Source: Casuarina equisetifolia (Eukaryota > Streptophyta > Magnoliopsida > Fagales > Casuarinaceae). Taken from it: a stretch of DNA of 64,000 nucleotides. The notes beneath the pieces were generated by a model. It ran no database searches and had not been told where the DNA came from. It worked only from the letters and a program-made list of their open reading frames with translations. Both the position numbers and the translations under genes were made by a program. Location of the stretch: contig CM052356.1 in the NCBI GenBank assembly GCA_028551475.1, forward strand, positions 19,123,884 to 19,187,883, read 5' to 3'. Below are positions 25,067 through 50,400 of the stretch, piece by piece (the stretch's first letter is position 1; each line of letters starts with the position of its first letter).

Positions 25067-27031
25067 ATGGCGAATAATCCCAACAGAGGCAAGTTCTTTT
25101 ATACAATCTTTTTGCTTTTAAGTTTCGCTTCTGTCTCCAGGTTATCAGTAGGCTTTGACTCCGTCCCAACCCGACACGCGCAAGATCACGATAAATACAG
25201 TGAACCCGAAACTGAAGTTGCTAGTAAATTCAATGAAGAACAAGTTTTGTTGCATAAACTTGAAGATTTGGTGAGAAACCTCAGTGAAATAGTTGCTAGG
25301 TTAGAATCAAAATTGTCGGAGTCTCCGAAGGTGCCAACTTCTGGAACTGAGAAGCGCCAGAAGGATAATACTGTTGGAGGAGATCGCGACAGGGAAAGAT
25401 CAAGTTCAGTCGAAGATTACGGGAAACCGGGTTTTGTGGGTAAGACCCAAGAGGGAAGCATTGGGAGGGCGGTTTCGTTTCCGAAGTATAGTCCGTCTTG
25501 GTCGGATAGATTTCAATTTGTGTCGGCGGTGAAATTGGACTCGGAGGCAACGTGTATGAATGTGTTGCCGTTTAGGGATTATGATGGGCTTAGCAAGTAT
25601 GTTGCCGTCGGGGACGAGAGAGGGAAGGTTTATGTGTTTTCGAGAAATGGGGATGCTTTGGGTGAGTTTTCTACAATGTTCGAATCTCCAATCACAGCTC
25701 TGCTTTCATACATGTCGATTTTTAAGAATGAGAGTGTTCTGGTGACGGGCCATCGGAACGGTGCGGTCTTGATCCATCGTCTATGGGAGGGGTCGTCGAA
25801 CGGAGAGGAGTGGAGTTCTTTGCTTTTTACTGTAAATTTAGGTAAGTTTATGCCGACTGAAAGCGGGGAAAATGCTTTATCGCCGATAAGTATCTTGGAA
25901 GTGCATCATGTTGGGAGGATGAGGTACATTTTGTCTGTCGATGGCGGTGGAAAGATCTGGGTATTGACTGAAACCGGCAGCCTCCATGGTTCAGCCATGC
26001 CGACGAGCAGGCCGCTTGCGTTCTTTAAGCAGCGGCTGCTGTTCCTGACGGAGGCCGGTGCAGGGTCACTGGATTTGAGGAACATGAAACTTAAGGAGTC
26101 TGAGTGTGAAGGGCTGAACCATTCTCTAGCTCGGAGTTATGTTTTTGATGCCACAGAACGGTCTAAAGCATATGGATTTACAGCAGAGGGTGATTTGATC
26201 CATGTCTTGCTCTTGGGGGATACCATGAACTTCAAATGCCGGGTAAGATCAAAGAGGACCTTTGGCATTGATGAGCCTCGGGCCTTTCAGGCAATCAAGG
26301 GGTATTTGCTTGTTGTCAGTGAGGAGAAGGTCTTTGTGTTCAACGTTTCATCGCAGCATTATGTCAGGATCGGTGCCCCCCGGCATGTTTTCTCGGCCGG
26401 CCTGGATGAAATCCGTTCATCTTTCTTGAGTTATCAGACAATGGACATGGACGTCGGGAAAATCAGCGTGATTCCCCTGGTAGCCAGTGACCGTGACAAG
26501 CTGGTTGTTCTTGGCCTTGGAAGTGGGTATGTGGGAACCTATCGCTCAAACCTTCCTGTATTCAAAGCGGAATCAAATACAATGCTATGGACCAGCCCAG
26601 TGCTGTTCTTTATACTTTTTCTATTCGTTGCTTGGCACTTCTTCGCCAAGAAAAAGGAAGCACTTACTTCATGGGGACCAGATGATCCTTTCAGTTCCGC
26701 ATCAGTGACTTCTGGAGCTCCATTGGGAACTGGTTCCGGCGAGAGAGCTTTTGCAGACTCTTCCTCCAGAGGTGCTGATATGATGGACCTTAGAAGCGGC
26801 GGTCTCAGAGGTTCAATAAGGTATCCATCTCCGACGCGTTATCCCGGCGGAGCAACCAGTTCCTTTAGGCCGGGTTCTACAGATCATAATCCCAGACCAG
26901 CATCCGTTGATCCAAATTTCAGACCTTCTTCCGAGTTGAAGTTCAGGAGTTCAGGTTTAGAATCTTCTGGTTTTCCGAAACGAAGAGAGAGCCTCTTTGT
27001 AAGCAATCAAGCGGTAGAGGATAGCAGTTAA
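25067..27031 (+). CDS. At1g75140-like membrane protein, intronless
   Basis: A single exon of 654 residues. The start is the ATG opening MANNPNRGKFFYTIF, which leads directly into a hydrophobic signal or anchor segment (FFYTIFLLLSFASVSRLSVG, residues about 9-30). A short helical segment follows (LHKLEDLVRNLSEIVARLES). Residues about 140-490 contain repeated beta-propeller-like strands (for example YVAVGDERGKVYVFSRNGD and VLVTGHRNGAVLIHRL). A single transmembrane helix around residues 504-526 (SPVLFFILFLFVAWHFFAKK) is followed by a serine/arginine/proline-rich cytosolic tail. This architecture matches the uncharacterised plant membrane protein At1g75140. The topology suggests a secretory-pathway lumenal propeller with a cytosolic tail; this is inference, and function is unknown. 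Confidence 0.87.
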   Translation: MANNPNRGKFFYTIFLLLSFASVSRLSVGFDSVPTRHAQDHDKYSEPETEVASKFNEEQVLLHKLEDLVRNLSEIVARLESKLSESPKVPTSGTEKRQKDNTVGGDRDRERSSSVEDYGKPGFVGKTQEGSIGRAVSFPKYSPSWSDRFQFVSAVKLDSEATCMNVLPFRDYDGLSKYVAVGDERGKVYVFSRNGDALGEFSTMFESPITALLSYMSIFKNESVLVTGHRNGAVLIHRLWEGSSNGEEWSSLLFTVNLGKFMPTESGENALSPISILEVHHVGRMRYILSVDGGGKIWVLTETGSLHGSAMPTSRPLAFFKQRLLFLTEAGAGSLDLRNMKLKESECEGLNHSLARSYVFDATERSKAYGFTAEGDLIHVLLLGDTMNFKCRVRSKRTFGIDEPRAFQAIKGYLLVVSEEKVFVFNVSSQHYVRIGAPRHVFSAGLDEIRSSFLSYQTMDMDVGKISVIPLVASDRDKLVVLGLGSGYVGTYRSNLPVFKAESNTMLWTSPVLFFILFLFVAWHFFAKKKEALTSWGPDDPFSSASVTSGAPLGTGSGERAFADSSSRGADMMDLRSGGLRGSIRYPSPTRYPGGATSSFRPGSTDHNPRPASVDPNFRPSSELKFRSSGLESSGFPKRRESLFVSNQAVEDSS

Positions 27032-29230
27032 GTTGTTGAATCAATTGCATGATTTACTTCCAAGAGTTTCTTTCAGATTTTGTCCTGGGACAGTTCATTT
27101 AGAGTCGTGAGCTGTCTGAACTGGCAGTGTTGTAACTCGTAACTTTAATAGCTTCTGGTTGCATGAGGAAATAATCAGAAAAGTTTTAAGCCCCTTTTTT
27201 TTTTTGTCGTAACACCCCAATTCTTTGTTCTTCAGTAAGATGGAAGAAGAAAAGATGTGTTTACTGCAACATAGACGGCCGAGATTTTCCTCAAATCTTC
27301 CTTTTCTTTTCTTATTCTTGTCAAGGAAGTTTCATTTACTCCGTGTACGGAATTAAGAGAACATATATTTTATTTTTGTGGATGATTCTCTAGCAGAAAG
27401 TAGGCAGTTTAGAATATTCTTTACTTCATTTCTAACTTCCCTCCTCAGAATGTGGACGGTAGGTTTTATTACAAAAATCATGACTCTTTTTGTACACCGT
27501 GGGTATTTGTTTACTCAATTCAATCTATAATATCATGTAAAAAATAAGTAATATATGATTATAACTTTATAATATTTATTTAACATTCATCTTTATCACA
27601 TAGGTTTCAAACTTTGGTACAACCACATGCAGTATCATATAAGCATCAGTTCCAAACTTGGGCCCCATTCATAGAAGTACTAAGAAATATGAGTTTTGAT
27701 ATTTGCATTAGAAGTTTTAACAATTGTCTGTGTCTAACTTAATAGATACTCTCCTATACAGTGAGTGAATCTCAAGGACCTTATTAAAGATAGAGTTCTA
27801 TATGCAAAAATTTAATTCTTAAAAAATATTTAAATAGAAAGTTTGAATTAATCATCTATAACTTGTATTCAATTTTAAGCTATTAAGATGTGCTCAATGT
27901 GTAGAAAGTACTTATTCCATCCCTTTTAATTTTGAGCTTGAGATATGTTATGCGTGAAGAAGTATTGAGGAAGAAATCATGTAAGTATTCAGCAATTTCT
28001 CAAAACAATTGAGGATATTGTAAGTATAAATCTTAGTCAAAGTTGTCAGTAAGCGAAGTCCAAATGATCTTCCCATTTGACAACCCCGTCACGGCAGTTT
28101 TTATGAGTTTATGATCGCAACTCAAATTTGATTTGTTACTAGTTATGCCTTCCGGGATTGTTGACTGCAATGTTGTTCCGGGCCATTAGACGCCGGGTGA
28201 CACACGCAAACCACGCCACGCATTTTAAAACTGAGCGTCTCCACAACGACAACCAACATCTACCTAAGCCACGTCACCAGTCAACTTGCCTCTTCCACGT
28301 GGCAACCGAATACGACAACAGGTGAAGGCTTCTGTTGCAGCGCGAGTGGCTAATTCTAGTAAAAGCTGCTCGTCGTATTTGTAGCTAACATATTAATTCT
28401 TAAAACTTTTATTTATAAAAACATTTTACTTATTAAATAAATTTTGAATAAGAATGAGTTTTGTAACACTTCGTGTTTGAAATACAATATTTGAACTAAA
28501 TTTCAATGAAATCTTTTTATACGGTAACTACTTTGAATATATCCCACGATCATAGGTTTTGGGAGAAGAATCTAATTTAACAATAGGTTTACGAGTGATA
28601 AGGTCTTGTACTTAAATATGAATTATGATATTATGTTTAAAAGATTCATTTTAATTAAAAGATGACATTTTCACATACAAACTGAATATCAAAACAAGGT
28701 AAACAAAAACAATAAAAGATCATGAGATATTTATAAAGGAATAACTAAGTGGGAGGCAAGAAATAGAAGGGTTAAAAAAATATATCAAAGAAAGCTGATG
28801 TAGTAAAAGCAATTCAGAAACTGAGTGGGAGATTTCCGATTTTGGCTTTTTATGTAATTTTTTTTTTATTTTTTTTATAGATACTCCCTATGGCAGTTGG
28901 AACGTTGAACCTTCAGAACAAAAATTACAGAAAGAATAAGGAAAAGAAAAGTTTGAACGAAAGTGACAACCACCAAGAAAAATTCCCCAGTCCGAGGCCT
29001 TATGATGCCTCTTCTCTTACATTGGGATTCAGTGCTGCAGAGACTCTCTGTTTTGATCTTCAATCGTCTCTAACCTTATAATCTTCTCGTTTCTTTCTCA
29101 ACTGTTCGATAGCTATTTTTAGTTCCCGTGGTGTGCACAGCGATTCTAGTCGGGGCGATTATCGAAGGGAAACCAGAGAGTTAGGATATTACTTTCGGGC
29201 TAACCAAAACTGCTACAGAGCTTATCTATA
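27032..29230. other. Intergenic region, promoter of IRE-type kinase
   Basis: No gene is supported. From about 27,500 to 28,900 the DNA is AT-rich and could include old transposon debris, but I see no terminal repeats or coding remnants. ACGT-core elements lie at 28269-28276 and 28295-28302. Confidence 0.45.
28295..28302. promoter_or_regulatory. G-box (CACGTG) palindrome
   Basis: CCACGTGG occurs about 930 bp upstream of the IRE-type kinase start codon, with a second ACGT-core word (CCACGTCA) about 26 bp before it. G-boxes bind plant bZIP and bHLH factors. Pairs of ACGT elements are typical of ABA- or light-responsive promoters. Use at this gene is inference. Confidence 0.3.
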
Positions 29231-41249
<12,019 letters not shown>

Positions 41250-42384
41250 TTCATGGGTTCTTACACCAAGTGCATTGTACAGCCAACCATGGATAGCATT
41301 ATTTTAGGATAGGCAGCTACATTTTAGACCACAATGAAAAGAATATCAGAATAGGTTGAAGACGAGAGGATAACATCAAAACAACAATACGTGTTATTCA
41401 TTGTTCACGCTCATGTCTCTTGAATGTAAAGAATATAGAGCCAAGTTACCATTTATTAATCTAGTATCGGCCAAAAACACTCTAATTCAGGGAGTTCATT
41501 CTACGTAATTGAGAATGGTCATGCACTTGTTTGCGGAGCCTCTAGCCCCACTAATACCAACTGCAGAGAGAAAACCCAGTGAATCCAACCAGAGCACGGT
41601 CCATCTACAATTACACGCGTCCACTTGCATTTTTACTTGATTTCTCTGTGACGATTGTTCCGTGTATCAAGAAAATTGTACGTTGGTGGTTATGCACGAC
41701 GGAGGACATCAATTAGGCCTATGAGCATTAAATTCTGGGTTCACAAGAGGAATATCTAAACATGCTACAAGTACATTATAAGCACACAACATGGCGCTTC
41801 CAATCAGCTACACAATTATTATAGTAGCTGTAAATAGGCACCTGAGGACCACAGCAGCTTTACGTGTAGACGCTCACTTCCATGAAAATTACGCCCAGAA
41901 GAAGCCCTTTGCCGCCGCTGTACCAACCATTTTCAAGCCAGGCTCTAGCGTTTTGAATGCTCTGTCAAACTTATTCAAAGATCTTTTCGCTTGCTAAGAG
42001 AAAATTACAGATAAAGGATCTCAATTAAACCTCACCGATCAACGCCATGCAACTGCTAAATAGCTAGAAGCAGGTTGATTGGTCTTTTCACTAGCCCAGA
42101 GAAAAGTTAAGACTGAATATCCCAATTACACTTCCACTGAACAAGGCCAGGCAAACAGCTAAACGGCTATAAGCAAGAAGATTGGAAGGATGCACCAAAG
42201 TAATTATGCGGAGACCGACCAAAACTAGTGCCGAACAGGCGCACTGTATTTTGTAAACGAGCTACAGATATCACATAATAACTAACTTCATCAACCTTAA
42301 CTGCTTATGAACAACTATGTATTAAAGCAGATACATGGGTTGAAAAAAATTATATCCATCTTCGAAATGGTCATCAATTATCAG
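41250..42384. other. Convergent intergenic region IRE4 / CSN4
   Basis: This should contain the 3' untranslated regions of both flanking genes, which point toward each other. A 68-codon ATG-initiated frame at 41791-41997 resembles no known protein. Nothing else is supported. Confidence 0.5.
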
Positions 42385-45300
42385 TCAAACGGGAATCGAC
42401 AAGCCTTTCTTTGCCATGCTATCCAGGACATCATTCAGGGCCTGACACAGGCCAACAATCTGCAACAAAGCGCAACAATATAACTAAGATTCACTGAACA
42501 AGAAACTCACTTATCAGAACTACTGATCAGAGACCACTATGGTGCAGGACCTATAACTTCTGTAGGATGAGACACAACCAGAGAAATCTATTTATTTGGA
42601 GGGGCGGGTGGATCAGTTGAATGTTACGATAATTGGTCTCATAGTTTCATTGACCTTTAGGTAATGTGATGAGATAGTAAGAAAGATCACAGTCACCTGT
42701 TGATCCCATCGTTGCAGCTCTTCAGTGTCATCTTCAAAATGTATGACAGCTTCCACCTAGTATAAAACATCAAGTGAACTAATCAAAACTGACTGTAGTT
42801 ACAGATCAATTTTGAGAGTTGAATTGCTATAAAATAAATCTAGTGCAAATCCAGTTGATTCATCTAAAATGAATTCTTTGTGGCAAGAACATGGAAAAGA
42901 ACCTTCAGTTATAGTACTACAAAGTCATTCCCCATTCTTGGCAAGAAATAAAAAGGGGTACCTTTTTCCAATCAAACGTACCTATAGTTTTCACACAACC
43001 CTAATCCAATGCGTTGCAGTTTTTTGCAAAGTAATCATCGAGGGCACTTAATAGCTGGGAAGAGATCTCTATTTTATTTTATTTCTAAGCAATGCAGTTA
43101 TTCATACCTGATCAATTGATCCCCGCATTCTATCTTCATAAATCATTCTTGATGCTATCTTCTCAGCCTGCGAGTAGAATATTAGGCCCTTCAAGATAAT
43201 TCATACGTAATGCACTGATCAAGGTGTAGACTATCAAGAAGGGAGGGATAGATTAACCCAGGCCAACAAATTCATACAAACTAGAAGTCAACACCCATGA
43301 AGACTTAATACAGGCCTGGATGCCCTAGAGGAGCTACAATGAAATGTTCCAGTGAATAACAAGCTCCATTAGAGGATAGCTGTGATGGGGTCCATGACTC
43401 ACAATATTAAAGTGATTATAACTAAAAGTACGTGCTACACATTCTTTACCTTACACAAGAACAGTGCAAATAACTGATGGAAAACTGAGACAAGTTGCCC
43501 AGATTTCAAACTATAAGGGAAAAGATTACTAAAGGAATTTCCTACAAAAAAAGACCTCAGACATCCCTTCTTTGAGCTCAAGCTACCGCATGAAAATAAC
43601 AGATAAAACAAACTTAACCAAATTATAAAAGGGGGCAACAATTTGATAAACATATCAGTATCAGTAGGCATAATTGGTAATTAACTTTTTAGAACTATTC
43701 TTACAGTACTATACATACCATGGACATTGAATTTAAAGTAGTAACACTAACTTGATCCAGGAATACCGAACATACCTTCTGAGGATCAATGCCCAGCAAA
43801 GTTCCCAACTCATCAAAGCTATGCCAGGAACATATAGAAAACACTTTTAGTTGTTGGTAACCATAAAAGGAAAAGAAAAACTAATAACATCACATTTCAG
43901 ACCTTATATTTGTGTAAAGCTTGCTTGCACTCAAAAGGTTATGCTCAATCATAGCTCGATCCAGTACTGTAAAATTATCTGGTAGTAGAGCTTTCTGTGA
44001 AAAAGGTAAAACTGAGACAAAACCTTCTGGCTTCCAACAATTAATAAATGCTGTGCACATGAAATCCAAATGGAAAGAAGGAAACAATTGTCACAACCTG
44101 ATGTGCTTTCAATTCTTTGGCAAATGCATCAATTTCAGGTCTTCTCAGTATTCTCTCTAGATACACCTGGGATGCAAGACCTCCAAGTAAACATGGTTGC
44201 AAAAAATGGTAAAGCATAAACCATGCACCATTCTGTAAGTGGAAGGTACCTTCTGTAAAATAGGATAAATTTTCAACTTTGAGCACCGTTCATCCTGAAC
44301 CAAATTCCAAGATATCAGTTAATGGTGCAAATGAATTCAGAAAGTGCAGCTATAACTCATCAACGAAGTGTGTTTACTTTGTACAGAGTTGCAAGAACGC
44401 GAGAACGTTGAGGACCCGCAGCAGCCAAAATTGTACATGTCACAGCAGCAGAAAGAGCTTGTTCCAATGCTTCCTCATCAATCTCCCTGCAAATGTAAAT
44501 AATGAGCTTTTATGTGCTTAATTGAAGTTCAAAAGAGCAAATTGGAAAGGGATAGAGTGATAGCACACTCCATGGTTCACAAGACAAAGATATATGAGTT
44601 ATTAAACAATTATTTTACTCCAGGCGAGGACCTGTTGAAGAAATAATCCATATCTCGGATCAAGAGATGCAACCAACAATACAATGTTTTGGAGACATGA
44701 AAGGTGATGAGTTGTTTTACTGGAAAACAACACATAGAACCAAAGCCATATTCAACAAACAACTATTTGTAACAAATTGAGTGAAGTGGAAAAACAGCAA
44801 CAGGCTTTCTGACAGCAAAATGAAATGCAAGGACAGACAGCAATAAAACATAAAAATACATACTCATCTCCTATCTGCCGCTTTTCAATTTGGGATATGT
44901 CATAATAACGTAATGCTGCTTCCAAGAACTTCCTCTTTAGATCTAAAATCCTTGCATAACAAACCTGACAATGAGGAAAGAGAAGAAAACAATTTTACTA
45001 AAATGCCACCATGCGCAGCCTTTTACACAATTTTCTTCAACAACATCCAAATAATGTCAAACCTTATATTGTAAATTCAAGACCTCATGGTGACTACTGC
45101 TAACCAAAAATGAAGCCTTATTTATAAAAGCTTCTGCATTAACCGCATCATCATCCTGCAAAATAAGCAACATGGTTGATAACTGCAGCAACATGCAATA
45201 GCGATTTACAATAGGAAAATTCTGGTTCAAACATGATGACCATTGACACTACCCATCACTTGAATTTTGGATGCTGCATAAGGAATAGAAGTCCACGACT

Positions 45301-46676
45301 GAACACCACTACCAATTTCTAGACAAGACTAACCAACCTGAATGCTAAACAGACACCTAATATTAACATAAACCACCCAGGGACTTTCATTCGTTCAAGT
45401 GAACACAGGGAGTCCAAGCACCCTTGATTCTAAGGTCCTGTAAATGCATCGTGTTTACTAGTAAAAATGATAGATATCTCATTGCTCTCCACGCCTATAC
45501 TTGGAATTGTGAAGGTATCCACATCAGTTTACTTTCAAAATGAGCAGAAGAAGAGGCACCTATGAAATAGAACTTTTCACATTTGAATAGTTGTAATACC
45601 CTAGTATCTGTAAGCAATTTCTTGTTCACGGTAGGGTTGTTGGCCACTGAGATGAATACCAAAATATTAGTTAAAAAAACAACTAAACCTGACTCCAACG
45701 CCCCATAAACGAACTCTATACTAGGAAACTCTAACATGCCTTAAGTGGACCAACAAGAAGTAAAACCATCTCAATCAAAAGATTATAGTTGAAGAAAAAG
45801 CCAATACCTCAAGATAAAGGCGAGCAATTTGGACACATTTTGACAGCCTGAACGTATCATCAATCACTCTGATAGAGACAAAAATTATCAATCAGAAGTT
45901 TAATATCCATAACCATAACTTCCTAATTTAGGATATAATAAGTAACAACAACAAAAACAAAGTATCTTACTCTCGGACCTCATTCCAGAATCTAGATCAA
46001 TGCCACTAAGCATCTGAGCTGCTTTAGACCACTGCTGCTCAGACTCATATAGTTCCGCAAGTTTCTCCCTTATAATTAGCACCTGCACCTCGTACAAACA
46101 GATAACGAAGTTTCTTAAATAAAATGAACTCAATCCAATGAACACTGGAAAAAGACAGCTTGTGGAAGATTAGGAAAGACAATATACTTTTCAATCACAA
46201 GCTTAACCAGTTTTCAACCAAACGAAGAAGAAAGCAAGCAAAATACGTTTACGGATTCTCAACAGTACACAACAGCGCATGACGGCTTAGGAGAAACGAA
46301 CCTGCTCTTCGAACGAAACGACACGAGGCTGAATCTGGGCAAGAGCATAATGCGCAATCTCTTTTTGGGCCTCGGGCTCTAATTTCCCCAATTCTTGCGC
46401 ATAGCTCTGCAAGAGCTGTCGCGACACGACCAATGGAACATCGTCAGATAACACTGCGATACCACAGGGAAATTCTCGACAATTAGTTCCGGCGCCCTCG
46501 AAATCCAAACAAATAAAAATGAGTGCGGCTGGGAGAGAGAGTTCACCGTGGTCGATGAATTTCTTGGCCTGAACTACGTCGTTAGAGGAAATAACAGTGG
46601 CGAGAATGTGTCTGTACTGCTCGATCTTCTGCCTCTGGTCTGTGATCGCAGAGGCGCTCGCGAAGGCACTCTCCAT
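42385..46676 (-). CDS. CSN4: COP9 signalosome complex subunit 4
   Basis: Fourteen exons on the minus strand: 46547-46676, 46302-46453, 45979-46082, 45808-45868, 45063-45155, 44864-44964, 44378-44486, 44250-44294, 44098-44166, 43903-43994, 43776-43818, 43108-43167, 42697-42756, 42385-42459. They yield 397 residues, the standard plant CSN4 length. Matches run throughout: DQRQKIEQYRHIL, EPEAQKEIAHYALAQIQPRV, QMLSGIDLDSGMR, VYLERILRRPEIDAFAKELK, LDRAMIEHNLLSASKLYTNI, RGSIDQVEAVIHFEDD and the C-terminal MAKKGLSIPV. The C-terminal half is the PCI/winged-helix domain. CSN4 is part of the eight-subunit complex that removes NEDD8 from cullin-RING ligases and represses photomorphogenesis in the dark. 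The first in-frame ATG is the family start. The exon 3 donor (AG|GTCCGA) is weak but required by frame. Confidence 0.96.
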
Positions 46677-47416
46677 GAATGTCGAGATTCTCCTCCCGGT
46701 TTCAGTTCTACTTCCGATGGACGAAACCCTAAACCCTGACGTCTCCTTCAAGCTGGCGACGTTCCCACTAGATCTTATAGGGTACGGATCACCAGTAGCT
46801 TCATCTTCAGCGAAACGAGGAGAGACAGCTCATAACTAAACTTCCCATAACACCCTCATCTCTTTACGAAATGACTAAAATAACCACCAGATTTGTTTAG
46901 CGGTTAAGAGTAACTGTCAGAGCCGTCGGATTAATCCAAGGCAATCACCGCGCGTGTCAACCACTGGGTGTTCGATGGATCACACGTAATCATCGCGTAA
47001 ATGAACCTCGGGTAATGAGTCCTATACCTTCCCTGGAGGCTGCCACGTAGAAGAGAGGCTCAGAAAATAAAATAATATTTTAATGAATAATACAGACCAC
47101 AGTAAATATCTCGCCGATGGAATTACATCTATGCACTCCAGTTTTTTCTGCTTCCAGGACGAGCGAAGTGTGCAGTGTCGAAACGAGAAGACGCAAAAGC
47201 GGTTGCCTAACGGAGCAAAGGGAAAGCAAGAGGAGTGGTGGTGGAAAAATTAGGAGTGGTTTCATCATTTCCCATCCTATAACAGTACCATAGCTCCTCC
47301 CTGTTCTTTCGAATACGCGATCATCTCTCTTGCGACTCTTTGCGGAACCGAACTCCAAAGCAATTATCACAGTCTCTGTATTCACAGGCACAGCCTCCGG
47401 CATTAACCGCACCGGA
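46677..47416. promoter_or_regulatory. Shared divergent promoter region, CSN4 / GH123-like gene
   Basis: 740 bp separate the start codons of two head-to-head genes, so both leaders and core promoters must lie here. I could not place a TATA box or transcription start with confidence. Confidence 0.5.
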
Positions 47417-50400
47417 ATGGACAGCAAAGGTTAGCCTCAGCACTAGGTTCCTTACTTTGCTCCGCATTTGAATTGACGTCTAACGTCGCGTGGTCTGGCG
47501 GTTCTCGCATTATTGTACTGTTATCTGAACATTTTTGCTCCCCTTTGGTTGCTGCGGAAATTACAGAAAAGGAGAAGAAAGGAAAAGAAAATAGCGATTC
47601 GAATCTTATTGCAAACATTTGAATACTATAATCTCATGAGATTCTGAGTTTTTGTTTCTGTTGCAGAGACGTATGTTTCTTTTCTTCTCTGTTTGTCATT
47701 TCAGTTGTAACTTTTACATAGCGGTTACATTAGATTTTTATTGTCATATTGCGACTGAATGATATGCAGTGTGATTTAGTGGACAAGCTGTCCAACTTTA
47801 GTGTTATTGGGTTTTGAATTGCTTTGGCGTCAGGCAAGAAAGCCAACGTATATTTTTGACGGCTAGATTTTGGGGATAGATGCGTTCTATAATGTGCAGA
47901 GTATAGTCATGAACGTGTTATTAATTTGCTTTTAAATTTTATAAAGAGCTCCGGTTTTTATCGCATTAGCTGTGTAAGATATAAATGATCAATAGCAAAC
48001 GAATCTGAGGACCCAATTTAGACTTTTTGAGTTTCACTTGGCATAGATGCCATTGAAGTTTGAATATCTTGAAATTTTTTCAACTTTTAACCATCTGTTC
48101 TGAAGAGTTTTGAGGTGCTTGGCAGGGAAAAATTTTCAGGATGTAGTGGCACCACCGGTTGAAGGAGTTGCTGGTGGAGGGACTGCTTATGGATGGAGCG
48201 ATGATGGTCTAGGAGGTAGAAATGCAATTAAGGGATCAATTGATCCAACAGAGGTTCTGTCAGCAGATTTAGTGCATGTATGGTGCGTGCCAAGCACAGC
48301 GAATGTTGGGCCACAAGAAATGCCAAGAGACTTAGAGCCTGTAAGAATATTTGTATTGTTTCTGGTAGTTCTTTATCCTAGCAAGAGTGTTTTCATTAGC
48401 CAGGTCCATATCACATTATGTCTTGTTGGCCTTTATTAACTATGTTCCACATGCAAGTCTTGTCCATATTCCTCATTAGCATTCCCATAGCACTGGTTTT
48501 CTGTCCATGTATATGAATTATATGCATTAATCAGTTACCTCCCCTCACACTGTAAATGCACATACCCCTGTATACTAGTGAATTATGGTAATGAACACTA
48601 ATTAACAAATTTATTCATGCACTCTTATCGTGTTTTCATGAATCACGAGTACATGGGTCGTTCTCTGTTACTGTATACCATGCCCATCCCAAATGATGTA
48701 GGCCATTGCAGTTGTAATGACTAATTGTGTAAATACATTCATCTACATATTTGTATTCTTCTCAATTACCTAATTCCAATACAATCTTGTCTGTGTTGCT
48801 AATCCATTCTGAGATGTTACAAGTACACAATATTTATAGAGGATGTTAGGTTTTAGCTTCTGTGGCAAGTTGCCTTAGGATACTTGCTTTCAGCAGGTGT
48901 GTCAATTTTGTTTTTGGCTTGAACCTGTGGTTGATATACAACATTTTCCTTTTGATATGACATTATATTAGAGCGACAAGTCTCTGGAAGTATCATGGTG
49001 TTATCCTAGGAAGTTTAGCGTTTTTTCATGCACATTTAATCCACCACAATTGCAGGCTTAGTTGAAACACTCTCTCATCTTTACATGGTTTATTATGTCA
49101 ACTATTTTTCTTAGAAAGAATAAATGAAGAAAGGAATACTTGCCATTTGGCTGTGTTGCCTTATCTTTAAATTCTTTTACAGGATTTAAGAAATGTATTA
49201 GAGATACCATCATATTGTCCACTTCTTAATTTGTGGAACTGTATAGACTTTCTAGATGTTATTTGGATTAGCATGTTCTCTAATGCTTGTGAACAACCCC
49301 AGTGATCTGGCTTCTAAAATTTGGTTTATCTTGAAGATAAATCTTCTGGCAGCTAGGAATGAAAGAGAAAGTGTTCAAATTGCAATGCGTCCAAAAGTTT
49401 CTTGGGGAGGTTCTGGTGGTGCAGGTGTAGTGCAGGTTCAGTGTAATGATTTATGCTCCACAAGTGGTGATCGGTTAGTTTTCTGAAGGAATATTCCTAT
49501 GTGGATTGTGTGATTCCTATTTATAATCTGCTGACATTGAGTATGGACAGGTTGGTTGTTGGACAATCATTAACAATGAGGCGTGTAGCACCTATATTAG
49601 GTGTGCCAGATGCTCTTGTGCCCCTTGAACTTCCAGTTAGTCAAATAAGTCTAATGCCAGGGTACTGATCATATGGATTTGATACTGCTTCTATGACTGA
49701 TTTGATTTAGTGGATGACTTCTGATTGCCAGACGCTAAGATGGTTTTCTTTTTCTCTAAACTGCAGAGAGACCACTGCAGTTTGGATTTCGATTGATGTT
49801 CCAAGCATGCAGCCCCCAGGAGAATATCAAGGGGAGATAATCATTACAGCTGTAAAAACAGATTCTGGGTGAGACCATTTCTCTATTAACTTCAAAGAGT
49901 TTTAATCTTGTTATTAACTTTTATGGTGACTTGGTATGGATGATTAGGACACCTGCTGCTATGGACTTGAAAATGTTTATATGTTCTCTTCTTTATGCAT
50001 TCTGACTTTTGCAGATCTCCAGTACAATCGTTGGGCAAAGCTGAGAAGCATCAACTTTACACAGAACTTAGGAGTTGTCTTGACATTGTGGAGCCCATTG
50101 ATGAAAAACCCTTGGAAGAAGTGGTGGAGTTTTAAATCTACTTTTTGAATAATTTGAATATTCTTGTTAACCTTGGCGATGTTCATGTGAGCATCTGTTT
50201 TTTAGGTAGAAAGAGTGAAATCCGCAAGTACATCTTTAAGAAGAGTTCTTCTGTCTCCATCATTTTCTGAATTCTTTTCAGATAATGGGCCACTTGATAT
50301 GATGGATGAAGATGCCTTTTCAAACCTGGCCATGCGTCTGAAGTTACATTTGACAGTTTGGGATTTCATTCTTCCTGCAACTCCTTCTCTTCCTGCTGTG

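Noticed and set aside
41791..41997. 68-codon ATG-initiated frame between IRE4 and CSN4
   Set aside because: It lies in the 3' flank of two convergent genes, resembles no family and has no splice context; chance is the simplest explanation.
46677..46751. 25-residue N-terminal extension of CSN4 in the same open frame
   Set aside because: It would start from TTG; the first ATG gives the standard 397-residue plant CSN4.
47403..47618. Minus-strand frames opposite the first exon of the GH123-like gene
   Set aside because: They are antisense shadows of the divergent promoter and first exon with no homology.
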